Shown: positions 7,495-14,149 of the stretch, in pieces | Layout of the letters: each line of letters opens with the position of its first letter | Position numbering within the stretch: position 1 is the stretch's first letter | Source of the DNA: an uncultured Bacilli bacterium | GTDB taxonomy: Bacteria; Bacillota_I; Bacilli_A; RF39; UBA660 | Direction of reading: 5' to 3' | Assembly (NCBI GenBank): GCA_947632685.1 | Contig: CANRQD010000014.1 | Location: 1 to 16,880 of the forward strand | Length of the DNA stretch: 16,880 nt | Notes under the pieces: model-generated | Databases searched by the model: none | What the model was told of the DNA's origin: nothing | Seen by the model: the letters and a program-made list of their open reading frames with translations, nothing else | Translations under genes and position numbers: made by a program

Positions 7495-7705
7495 ACATCA
7501 TATACATACCATCGTCATCATTTAAATTTTCATTTTGTGAAGTTGTAACATAAGGAGTTTTATTTCTTTCAAGTACAGAAACTCTATGCTCTAATCTTTT
7601 AATTTCTCTTTCTAATCTCTTTATATTTTGTTCAAACTCCACATATTTATTAGAAAACATAAGATTAGGATCAGGTATAAATGGATAAGACATATTACTA
7701 TACAT
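7493..7705 (-). CDS. Small coiled-coil protein (70 aa), unknown function
   Basis: I do not recognise a characterised family. The protein has a Tyr/Pro/Met-rich start (MYSNMSYPFIPDPNLMF), one heptad-patterned coiled coil of about 29 residues (FEQNIKRLEREIKRLEHRV and onward, 24-52), and an acidic Asn/Asp tail ending GMYMM. There is no membrane segment. The spacing of Leu/Ile/Val supports a dimer or trimer. AAAGGAG sits at good spacing before ATG, TATAAT lies upstream, and a terminator closes it, so it is a genuine gene. It is divergent from trmB. Small Tyr-rich coiled-coil proteins occur in Firmicutes as coat or envelope-associated factors, but that link is only a suggestion. Confidence 0.75.
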   Translation of the reverse strand: MYSNMSYPFIPDPNLMFSNKYVEFEQNIKRLEREIKRLEHRVSVLERNKTPYVTTSQNENLNDDDGMYMM

Positions 7706-7726
7706 AATTATCTCCTTTATCGCTTT

Positions 7727-7732
7727 ATTATA
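7727..7732 (-). promoter_or_regulatory. -10 box for the miniprotein gene
   Basis: Minus-strand TATAAT (7732-7727) lies 21 bases before ATG 7705, with the ribosome site AAAGGAG between them. No clear -35 is visible. Confidence 0.45.
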
Positions 7733-7751
7733 TGCAAATACTACATATATG

Positions 7752-7760
7752 TGATAAAAT
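7752..7760 (+). promoter_or_regulatory. Extended -10 promoter for trmB
   Basis: TGATAAAAT (extended -10) lies 30 bases before ATG 7791 in the short divergent region shared with the miniprotein gene. The -35 is weak. Confidence 0.4.
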
Positions 7761-7790
7761 ATAAGTACTAATTAAGGAACGGTGAGTATT

Positions 7791-8423
7791 ATGAGAATAC
7801 GTAATGTAAAAAATAAAGAAGAAGTTCTAAATAATTCAAAGTTTTTAGTAAAAGATTATAAATCATATATTGGAAAATGGAATAAATTATTTAAAAATAA
7901 TAATCCAATATATATAGAAATTGGTATGGGTAAAGGTAAATTTATAATAGAAAATGCTAAAAAATATCCCAATATTAATTTTATAGGTATAGAAAGATTT
8001 GATTCTATTCTAGCAAGAGCTTTACCTAAAATAGAAGATGATATTAAAAATTTGTTAATTATAAGAATGAATGCAATAGAAATAGATGAAGTATTTAAAA
8101 ATGAAATTGATAGAATATATTTAAATTTTTCTGATCCATGGCCAAAAGTTAGACATCATAATAGAAGATTAACTAGTGAAATTTTTTTAAATAAATATGA
8201 TAAAATCTTTAAAAGAAAAAATGAAATATATTTACGAACAGATAATAAAGATTTATATGCATATTCAATAGAAACACTTAGTAATCACAAATATATATTA
8301 AGTGATGTTACATTTGATCTTCATAAAGTAGAAGAAGATTTAATAACAACAGAATATGAAGATAAATTTTCAAAATTAGATATGCCTATATATTCACTCA
8401 AAGCAAAAAGGGATAATGTCTAA
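7791..8423 (+). CDS. trmB: tRNA (guanine-N7-)-methyltransferase
   Basis: A 210-residue Rossmann-fold methyltransferase that uses S-adenosylmethionine to make m7G46 in the variable loop of tRNAs. Diagnostic features are the SAM-binding IEIGMGKGKF (42-51), the family signature NFSDPWPKVRHHNRRL (112-127) and the C-terminal TEYEDKF (187-193) that contacts tRNA. Length is typical. The frame is open from GTG 7782, but ATG 7791 gives the family's usual MRxR start and has GGTGAG just upstream. A separate promoter precedes the next gene, so trmB may be transcribed alone or read through into the downstream operon. Confidence 0.96.
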   Translation: MRIRNVKNKEEVLNNSKFLVKDYKSYIGKWNKLFKNNNPIYIEIGMGKGKFIIENAKKYPNINFIGIERFDSILARALPKIEDDIKNLLIIRMNAIEIDEVFKNEIDRIYLNFSDPWPKVRHHNRRLTSEIFLNKYDKIFKRKNEIYLRTDNKDLYAYSIETLSNHKYILSDVTFDLHKVEEDLITTEYEDKFSKLDMPIYSLKAKRDNV

Positions 8424-8465
8424 AATAGTAAAAAAATTATTAAAATATTTTTATTTTATAAAATG

Positions 8466-8476
8466 TTTGATATAAT
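8466..8476 (+). promoter_or_regulatory. Extended -10 promoter of the lipoprotein-YtxH operon
   Basis: TTTGATATAAT holds a TGn extension and a consensus TATAAT (8471-8476), 22 bases before ATG 8499. The -35 region is only T-rich. Confidence 0.55.
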
Positions 8477-8498
8477 ATAAGATAAGAGTAGGTGAAAT

Positions 8499-9155
8499 AT
8501 GAAAAAAGTAATTGTTTTACTCTCTTTATTGTCTTTATTTATAGTAACAGGTTGTACTGATTTAAACCTATTAAGTATAGATAGGATAATAGAAACAGTA
8601 ATAAAAAAAGATAGTAAACTAAAAAATGTAAATTTTGAAGGATATAGTTACTATATACCAAGGGGTTTAAAATTTATAAATAAAAATGAATATAATGCAT
8701 ACTTAAGTGATAGGTATAATAACTATTATTATATTTATGTTGATGTTATAAGTAAACATAGTAATACAAAACATAAGTATAAAGTTAATAAAAATGCATT
8801 TTATTCTAAAGAAATAAAGACAAAAGATAAGTTTGGTTATTTAGAAATCAATGAATATAATGATAGCTATTTTATAGAGGCTATGTATAATTATATGAAA
8901 ATTGAAGCATATGTTGAAAAAAGTAATTTAAGAAATTCTTTATCTGATATAGCTCTTATATTATCATCAGTTAAATATAATGATAAAGTTTTAGATACAA
9001 TAGTAGGAGAAAATATTTTAAATTATAAAGAAGAAAATTATAATATTTTTGATACTAATAAAGATAAGAGTGATTTTTTGGATTATGTAAAAGAATATGA
9101 TTCAGATGAAACTATAAAAGATGAAGATAGTATTGAAATAGAAGAAGGAGAATAG
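8499..9155 (+). CDS. Putative lipoprotein (218 aa)
   Basis: I do not recognise a named family. A lipoprotein signal is clear: MKK, a hydrophobic stretch and the lipobox VTGC with Cys19 as the lipidated residue, so the mature protein should sit on the outer face of the membrane. The body (about 40-165) is mixed alpha/beta with many Tyr residues (RYNNYYYIYVDV) and reads like a compact extracellular domain. The last 50 residues are acidic and low in complexity (ending SIEIEEGE). The ribosome site is AGGTGA. It leads a four-gene unit with gaps of 9 and 14 bases and an 11-base overlap, which implies function with the scaffold-like, DUF948-like and YtxH proteins. A sensor or anchor role at the envelope is only inference. 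Confidence 0.82.
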   Translation: MKKVIVLLSLLSLFIVTGCTDLNLLSIDRIIETVIKKDSKLKNVNFEGYSYYIPRGLKFINKNEYNAYLSDRYNNYYYIYVDVISKHSNTKHKYKVNKNAFYSKEIKTKDKFGYLEINEYNDSYFIEAMYNYMKIEAYVEKSNLRNSLSDIALILSSVKYNDKVLDTIVGENILNYKEENYNIFDTNKDKSDFLDYVKEYDSDETIKDEDSIEIEEGE

Positions 9156-9164
9156 AGGTGGCTT

Positions 9165-10175
9165 ATGAAATTATTAGATAAACTAAAGAATGCTCTTTTT
9201 GAAGAAGAATATGTTGAAATAGAAGAAAAGCCTAAAAGAAGAGATATACCTAAAAGTAAAAAAATAAAAGAACGACCAATTCAAGAACCTAAAAGTATTG
9301 AAGAAAAACCAATTGCAAAAAAAATAGTTCAACCAGAAAAGAAGGAAAAAGAAAAAGAGATAGAAATAACAGAAGATGAACATTTAGGTGAATCTTTGGC
9401 ATATAATCCAGATAAAGAAAATGAATTTAAATTTCCAATGGTCAGTGATAATGAATTTACATCTGATGATTACTTAAAAGAAATGCCAAAAAGAGAAAAT
9501 AAAAATACAATTAAAAATGAAATGCCACATTATAAAGATACTGTAGCAAAAGAAAATAAACCTTATGGTTTAGATGAATTTGATTTAGTGGAACATGATT
9601 ATGGGGCTTATAATAAAAAAGAAGAGAAAACTTATTTTAAACCATCACCAATTATATCTCCAATTTATGGTATTTTAGATAAAAATTATACTAAAGATGA
9701 TATAGTCCCTAAAAGAGAAATAAGATTAACAAGTAGTTATGCTAGAGAAAATATTAATGTAGATGATGTTAGAAAAAAAGCCTTTGGTTCATTAGAATAT
9801 GAAGTAGAAAAAGAAGTAGAAAGTATAGCAGATTATGAAGAAGAAGATAATCAATTACTTGATTTAAGTTCTGATAATAAAACTCCAGAAGTAAAAAGAG
9901 TTACTGTAGGTGATGCAGAAGAATATTTTGAAGATTTAGGATTAGAATATAATGTAGATTATAAAGATACGTCTAAAGAAAAAGCAAGTGGTAGAAGAGC
10001 TGTTGAAAAACATATTGAGAATATAAAAGAAGATGATAGTGATAATGATATAATAGGTGATTTTCATGAAAAAACTGATATAAAAATAGTAGATAATAGT
10101 AGTATTGAAGAAGAAGATAATCTTGATGATGATAATTTATTTGATTTAATAGATTCTATGTATGATAAGGAATAG
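9165..10175 (+). CDS. Acidic, largely disordered scaffold-like protein with PSPIISPIYG motif (336 aa)
   Basis: Unknown function. The first 15 residues (MKLLDKLKNALFEEE) form a likely amphipathic membrane-binding helix followed by an acidic run, a layout also seen at the start of SepF. Residues 20-155 are Lys/Glu/Pro-rich and probably disordered. In the middle a compact uncharged island, FKPSPIISPIYGILDKNY (158-175), stands out and reads like a docking motif. A second ordered patch, VTVGDAEEYFEDLGLEY (247-263), follows. The protein ends in an acidic tail with NLFDLIDSMYDKE. No transmembrane segment or enzyme motif is seen. AGAGGTGG overlaps the stop of the lipoprotein gene, so translation is closely linked. 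My reading is a membrane-peripheral scaffold; I could not test it. Confidence 0.8.
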   Translation: MKLLDKLKNALFEEEYVEIEEKPKRRDIPKSKKIKERPIQEPKSIEEKPIAKKIVQPEKKEKEKEIEITEDEHLGESLAYNPDKENEFKFPMVSDNEFTSDDYLKEMPKRENKNTIKNEMPHYKDTVAKENKPYGLDEFDLVEHDYGAYNKKEEKTYFKPSPIISPIYGILDKNYTKDDIVPKREIRLTSSYARENINVDDVRKKAFGSLEYEVEKEVESIADYEEEDNQLLDLSSDNKTPEVKRVTVGDAEEYFEDLGLEYNVDYKDTSKEKASGRRAVEKHIENIKEDDSDNDIIGDFHEKTDIKIVDNSSIEEEDNLDDDNLFDLIDSMYDKE

Positions 10176-10189
10176 AAGGTGGATTAATA

Positions 10190-10474
10190 ATGGAAGAAAT
10201 GAGTCTTATATTACAAGTATTAACATATATATTTACTATAGTTTTATTAATTGTTGGTATAATAGCAGGAATAAGAATAATACGTTTATCTGATAAAGCA
10301 GATAAGGTTTTAGATGAGTTAAGAGATAAGGTTAATTCATTAAATGGAGCATTTAATGTGGTTAATAGATTTTCATCAAGTATTGATTTAGTTAGTAGTA
10401 AGATTATTGGAGTAGTTACCAATTTTATTGGTAAAGTATTAAAAAAGAAAAAGGAGGATATTGATGATGAGTAA
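10190..10474 (+). CDS. DUF948-like single-pass membrane protein (94 aa)
   Basis: A small membrane protein with one N-terminal transmembrane helix (about 5-30, rich in Ile/Leu/Val/Gly). After it come an amphipathic helix RLSDKADKVLDELRDKVNSL and a second, more hydrophobic helix (SSSIDLVSSKIIGVVTNFIG), ending in a Lys-rich tail. This resembles DUF948/YtxG-type proteins, which often pair with YtxH genes in Firmicutes; the YtxGH pair in Bacillus is stress-associated and of unknown mechanism. AAGGTGG lies seven bases before ATG. The gene overlaps the YtxH gene by 11 bases and its 3' end carries the AGGAGG for that gene. Confidence 0.8.
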   Translation: MEEMSLILQVLTYIFTIVLLIVGIIAGIRIIRLSDKADKVLDELRDKVNSLNGAFNVVNRFSSSIDLVSSKIIGVVTNFIGKVLKKKKEDIDDE

Positions 10475-10874
10475 AAAAGGAACAGGTAAATTTATTTTAG
10501 GAGCTGCAGTAGGAGCAGGCTTAGGACTTTTATTTGCACCTAAAAAAGGTAAAGAATTAAGATCAGATTTAAAGGAAAAAATTGATGAAGTTATTGAAAA
10601 TATAAAAACTTTAGATAAAGATGAAGTAAAAAAAGAATTTGATGATAAAATAAAAGAAATAAAAAAGGAATTAAAAGATCTTGATAAAGAAAAAGTTTTA
10701 AAGATTGCTAAAGAAAAGGGTGCTAAAATTAAGAAAAAAGCAGATGAATTAGTAGATCTTACAGTTGAAAAAGGAACTCCTGTTTTAAAAAAAGCTGCAG
10801 AAGGATTAAGAGATAAAGCAGTGGATGTAACAAAAGATGTAGTTAAAAGATTAGAATCAATGGAAATTAAATAG
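10464..10874 (+). CDS. YtxH domain-containing protein
   Basis: A 136-residue protein beginning MMSKKGTGKF, then the Gly/Ala-rich hydrophobic segment ILGAAVGAGLGLLFAPKKG, the recognised YtxH signature, which probably inserts in or lies on the membrane. The remainder is a long, very Lys/Glu-rich amphipathic helix with repeated Lys-hydrophobic spacing, ending KDVVKRLESMEIK. The family is linked to general stress in Bacillus but has no known biochemical function. The start could be ATG 10464 or ATG 10467; GGAGG (10453-10457) suits both, and the frame is also open from TTG 10461. It is the last gene of the four-gene unit and is followed by a terminator. Confidence 0.9.
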   Translation: MMSKKGTGKFILGAAVGAGLGLLFAPKKGKELRSDLKEKIDEVIENIKTLDKDEVKKEFDDKIKEIKKELKDLDKEKVLKIAKEKGAKIKKKADELVDLTVEKGTPVLKKAAEGLRDKAVDVTKDVVKRLESMEIK

Positions 10875-10878
10875 ATAG

Positions 10879-10909
10879 TACAAGCATATTATAGTATGCT
10901 TGTATTTTT
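10879..10909 (+). terminator. Terminator of the lipoprotein-YtxH operon
   Basis: A perfect 10-bp stem (10879-10888 with 10895-10904) has a 6-base loop and a T5 tract, five bases after the ytxH stop. Confidence 0.85.
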
Positions 10910-10928
10910 ATAAATTATATTAAATATA

Positions 10929-10957
10929 TTTCCATTTAAAGAAAAATATGTTATATT
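10929..10957 (+). promoter_or_regulatory. Promoter of the tyrS T-box transcript
   Basis: TTTCCA (10929-10934), a 17-base spacer and TATATT (10952-10957) preceded by TGT form a plausible extended -10 promoter. Another TATAAT lies at 10963-10968. Confidence 0.45.
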
Positions 10958-10964
10958 ATAAATA

Positions 10965-11166
10965 TAATTTTCAATGACTAATTATAAGTAGTATTATTAA
11001 ATACTTTAAGAGACTTAGCGGTGGGTGAAAGCTAAGATATTTATTAATATGAAATACAAATTATGAGAAAAATCGTTTATCGCGTTAAGATATTAAGTGC
11101 ATAGAAATATGAATTAAGGTGGTACCGCGAACTATTCGTCCTTATCTGGAGGAGTAGTTTTTTATT
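10965..11166 (+). ncRNA. T-box riboswitch leader, tyrosine-specific
   Basis: This cis-acting leader senses uncharged tRNA-Tyr and controls read-through into tyrS. Stem I begins near AGAGACTTAGC, with its distal hairpin CTTAGC...GCTAAG. The specifier region reads GAAATACAAA, giving a UAC (Tyr) codon at 11055-11057. The conserved T-box AAGGTGGTACCGCGA is at 11116-11130, and its TGGT (11120-11123) can pair with the ACCA end of a tRNA carrying discriminator A, as expected for tRNA-Tyr. The alternative terminator stem follows (about 11130-11166, 12 pairs with one mismatch and one G-U, then a T run). When uncharged tRNA binds, the antiterminator forms and tyrS is expressed. Outer boundaries are approximate. 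Confidence 0.93.
11130..11166 (+). terminator. Regulated T-box terminator
   Basis: ACTATTCGTCC pairs with GGAGGAGTAGT across a short loop (one G-G mismatch and one G-U), followed by T6. Its ascending arm competes with the antiterminator formed by the T-box sequence. Confidence 0.8.
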
Positions 11167-11196
11167 TATATATTATTTTGTTTAGGAGGAAAGAAA

Positions 11197-12429
11197 ATGA
11201 CATTATTTGAAGAATTAAAATGGAGAGGATTAATTAAGGATACTGCAGGTGAAGAATTAGAAAAAAAATTAAATAATGAAAAGATTACATTTTACTGGGG
11301 TACTGATCCAACTGCAGATAGCCTTCATCTAGGACATTATTCATCACTTGTTACTGCAAAAAGATTAGCTATGGCAGGGCATCATCCTATACTTTTAGTA
11401 GGAGGAGCCACAGGATTAATTGGAGATCCTAGACCAACTTCAGAAAGAGAAATAATTTCTAAAGAAGTTTTAGAGAATAATTTAGTATGTATTAAAAAAC
11501 AAGTTGAAGAGGTATTTAAAGGAAATGTAGAAGTAGTTAATAACAATGATTGGATGAAGCAATATAGTTTTACAGATTTTTTGCGTGAAGTAGGTAAATA
11601 TATTAATATAAATTATATGTTAGATAAAGATATTATAAGAAGAAGATTAGAAACAGGTATAACTTTTGCAGAATTTGCCTATACACTAATTCAAGGGTAT
11701 GATTTTCTACATTTATATCAAGAAAAAAATTGTATTATGCAAGTAGAAGGTTCAGATCAATGGGGAAATATAACAACTGGAATTGATTTAATAAGAAAGA
11801 AGACAGGAAATGAAGCATACGCATTTACAATGCCTCTTGTAGTTGATAAATATGGTAAAAAATTTGGAAAAAGTGAAGGAAACGCTTTATGGCTAGATGA
11901 GAATAAAACCTCAAGTTATGAATTATATCAATATCTAATTAATGTAGATGATGAAAATGTAATAGATTATTTAAAAATATTTACATTTTTAACAAAAGAA
12001 GAAATAGAAGAATATGAAATTAAAAATAAAGAACATCCAGAATTAAGAGAAGCACATAAAGCATTAGCTAAAGAAATTATAACAGATTTACATGGAGAAG
12101 AATCCTATAATACAGCAGTAGAAATAAGCGAAGCATTATTTAGTGGAGATATAAAAAAATTAAATAGTAAAGAAATAGAAATGGCATTTAAAGGATTAAC
12201 ACCTAAAACTTTAAATAATGATATCAATATTGTAGATTTATTAGTAGAAAAAGAAATTTGCTCTAGTAAAAGAGAAGCACGTGAATTTATAACTAATGGT
12301 TCAATTACACTTAATGGAGATAAGATAACAGATATAGAATTTAATGTTACAAAAAATGTAGCTATAGATCAAAAATATATAGTTATAAGACGTGGAAAAA
12401 AGAAATATTATATGATTGTCTTCTCATAA
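11197..12429 (+). CDS. tyrS: Tyrosine--tRNA ligase
   Basis: A 410-residue class I synthetase of the bacterial TyrRS type that activates tyrosine and charges tRNA-Tyr as a homodimer. Evident are YWGTDPTADSLHLGH with the HIGH-type HLGH at 44-47, GATGLIGDP (70-78), TLIQGYDFLHL with the substrate-pocket residues (163-173), GSDQWGN (185-191) and the KMSKS counterpart KFGKS (222-226). The C-terminal S4-like RNA-binding domain (about 343-405) contains CSSKREAREFITNGSITLNG. AGGAGGA lies before ATG. It sits directly under a Tyr T-box, which confirms the amino acid. The next gene begins 12 bases downstream and is likely cotranscribed. Confidence 0.98.
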   Translation: MTLFEELKWRGLIKDTAGEELEKKLNNEKITFYWGTDPTADSLHLGHYSSLVTAKRLAMAGHHPILLVGGATGLIGDPRPTSEREIISKEVLENNLVCIKKQVEEVFKGNVEVVNNNDWMKQYSFTDFLREVGKYININYMLDKDIIRRRLETGITFAEFAYTLIQGYDFLHLYQEKNCIMQVEGSDQWGNITTGIDLIRKKTGNEAYAFTMPLVVDKYGKKFGKSEGNALWLDENKTSSYELYQYLINVDDENVIDYLKIFTFLTKEEIEEYEIKNKEHPELREAHKALAKEIITDLHGEESYNTAVEISEALFSGDIKKLNSKEIEMAFKGLTPKTLNNDINIVDLLVEKEICSSKREAREFITNGSITLNGDKITDIEFNVTKNVAIDQKYIVIRRGKKKYYMIVFS

Positions 12430-12441
12430 ATAGGTGATATA

Positions 12442-13638
12442 ATGAATGAAACATATAAAAAAATAATAAAAATAATAATTATAATTTGTATTATTATTTT
12501 AATAGTAGATATAATTTATTTTATATATGGGAAATTTATATTAAAGTCAAAACAAAGATATTCTGATATTATAAACTCTTTTGAAATAATTGATGATGGA
12601 ATTATATCTGTAGGAAGTAGTACTAAAAATGGCTATGAGCAAGCAAAATTAACAAAATATACCACTAACAATAAAAAACAATGGGAAAAAATGTTAAATA
12701 AAAAATATAATAGTAGTTATTTTAGTATAAAACAAGATAATAATTATTTTATTGCAGTAGGAAATTATGAAGCAAATAAAAAAGAAAATGAAGATAAGGT
12801 AAGATCTGCTTTAATAGTAAAATATGATGAAGATGGTAAAATCATAAAAGAAAAAAGATTTCAGGTATTAGGAAATTCCAAATTTACTAGTGTTATAGTT
12901 GTCCCAGATGGTTATATTGTAGCTGGTCAAAGTATTTATGAAAATATGACATTAGGTTTATCTGATAAAGGTGGAGCTTTTCTAATAAAATATGATAAAA
13001 ATCTTAATGAAATATGGAGAAGTAACTATGGTGGTTCAAAATCTGCAGTATACAATGATTTAATAATAGTAAATGATAATATTTATGCAGTAGGAAAAGA
13101 TGCTACTAATACTGGAATTATATCAAAATATAATATGGATGGAACAAGAATTAATACAACTAATTATAGTTATACAGATAGTATTGGTTTTACTAGTATT
13201 GTAAATATGAATAATATGTTATATGTAGTTGGTGCTAAAAAGGTTGATAAAAATAAATCATCATATGATACAGATAGTTTAATAGTAAAATATGATTATA
13301 ATTGTGAAAAAGTATCTGAAAAGATCTATAGAGGTAAAGGAATAGAAAGATTTAATAAAGCAATAGTTAATAATAATCAAATTATTGTAGTAGGACAGAC
13401 AGGTATTTATAATAAAAAGAAATCAACTAATAAGGAAAATGTATTTGATTATAATAGTATTTTCGCTATATATAATGATAATTTAGATAAATTAAAATTA
13501 AAAAATTATAAAACAGGAACTAATAATTATTTTACAGATATCAAAGAAAATAATAATAAATTTATAGTAAGTATTTATGGAATTAATAAATCATATGGAA
13601 TAATATCTAATTTTATCTTTTACAATAATTTTAAATAA
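12442..13638 (+). CDS. Membrane-anchored protein with seven beta-propeller-type repeats (398 aa)
   Basis: No named family recognised. Residues 8-30 are an Ile-rich transmembrane helix with a short lysine-bearing N-terminus, so the rest probably faces outside. The body has seven recurring units, each with a strand ending in VG or a variant (IISVG, FIAVG, YIVAG, IYAVG, LYVVG, IIVVG, FIVSI at roughly 54, 103, 158, 213, 260, 314 and 374). Most continue to a second strand like IVKYDxDGKI. Seven such units of 40-55 residues are what a seven-bladed propeller needs. No catalytic residues stand out; a binding or sensing role is plausible. It lacks a Cys lipobox. AGGTGA precedes ATG, and the 12-base gap from tyrS places it under the T-box. 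Confidence 0.82.
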   Translation: MNETYKKIIKIIIIICIIILIVDIIYFIYGKFILKSKQRYSDIINSFEIIDDGIISVGSSTKNGYEQAKLTKYTTNNKKQWEKMLNKKYNSSYFSIKQDNNYFIAVGNYEANKKENEDKVRSALIVKYDEDGKIIKEKRFQVLGNSKFTSVIVVPDGYIVAGQSIYENMTLGLSDKGGAFLIKYDKNLNEIWRSNYGGSKSAVYNDLIIVNDNIYAVGKDATNTGIISKYNMDGTRINTTNYSYTDSIGFTSIVNMNNMLYVVGAKKVDKNKSSYDTDSLIVKYDYNCEKVSEKIYRGKGIERFNKAIVNNNQIIVVGQTGIYNKKKSTNKENVFDYNSIFAIYNDNLDKLKLKNYKTGTNNYFTDIKENNNKFIVSIYGINKSYGIISNFIFYNNFK

Positions 13639-13658
13639 TAATTGTTAATATATTAAAA

Positions 13659-13685
13659 GAAAAACTACCAAAATGGTAGCTTTTT
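13659..13685. terminator. Bidirectional terminator after the propeller gene
   Basis: CTACCA-AAA-TGGTAG (13665-13679) is extended by A/T pairs beyond one mismatch, with a T5 tract on the plus strand and a matching A-run for the minus strand. It also lies just past the minus-strand 126-aa gene. Confidence 0.7.
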
Positions 13686-13688
13686 ATA

Positions 13689-14069
13689 TTATTTTCTTAT
13701 ATTTTGTTTAGGTTGATTTAAAACATAATTATCAATAGTATCATTTAATGAAATATTACCCTTTATAATAGTAGAATCTGCTATAGTATTATCAGCAGTT
13801 AATTTTACATCATATATTATATCACTATCATAATAATCTAATGTGTTATTTACATCATAGAAATAGGCTTTGCTAGTTGCATAATCTAAATATTCAGTAT
13901 TAGAAAGAGTAGGAGAAAACAATGTTAGATAATTATCAATTAAACCAATGTTTATATCGTCAGAAAATATTGTTTTATATAATACATAGGTATTATTGTT
14001 ATTATGTTTACTAATATTATTTTCATTAATTAAGGCAAGCCTAAGTGTCGATTTGTTAGAAATTTTCAT
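13689..14069 (-). CDS. Hypothetical protein (126 aa), single-gene unit
   Basis: I do not recognise this protein. It has no signal peptide, no membrane span and no enzyme motif. It is rich in Asn, Asp, Tyr, Thr and Ile, with alternating patterns suggestive of beta structure (TYVLYKTIF, AYFYDVNN, IIYDVKLTADNTI). It ends with an Asn/Gln/Lys-rich tail. A very strong GGGGG-type ribosome site lies six bases before ATG and a near-consensus promoter precedes it, so it is expected to be well expressed despite its anonymity. It lies between two terminators as a lone transcript. It might be a structural protein or a small lineage-specific factor; neither can be shown here. Confidence 0.7.
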   Translation of the reverse strand: MKISNKSTLRLALINENNISKHNNNNTYVLYKTIFSDDINIGLIDNYLTLFSPTLSNTEYLDYATSKAYFYDVNNTLDYYDSDIIYDVKLTADNTIADSTIIKGNISLNDTIDNYVLNQPKQNIRK

Positions 14070-14097
14070 ATTATTCCCCCTTTTTTAATTTCATAGT

Positions 14098-14126
14098 ATT
14101 TTATCAAATAGTTCGTGATTTGTCAA
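14098..14126 (-). promoter_or_regulatory. Near-consensus promoter for the 126-aa gene
   Basis: On the minus strand TTGACA (14126-14121), a 17-base spacer and TAAAAT (14103-14098) with a TG extension form the best promoter in the window. The -35 begins at the tail of the rpsD terminator. Confidence 0.78.
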
Positions 14127-14149
14127 TAAAAAAAGGATTTTAAATCCTT
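14125..14149 (-). terminator. Terminator of rpsD
   Basis: On the minus strand AAGGAT (14149-14144) pairs with ATCCTT (14138-14133) around a 5-base loop, extendable by A/T pairs. A T-rich run follows. The stem overlaps the rpsD TAA. Confidence 0.75.

Noticed and set aside
9183..9383. Minus-strand 66-codon Phe-rich reading frame
   Set aside because: It is the antisense shadow of the Lys/Glu-rich part of the scaffold gene. Other antisense frames at 1145-1369, 1628-2007, 10156-10422 and 16115-16378 lack starts, ribosome sites or sensible composition in the same way.
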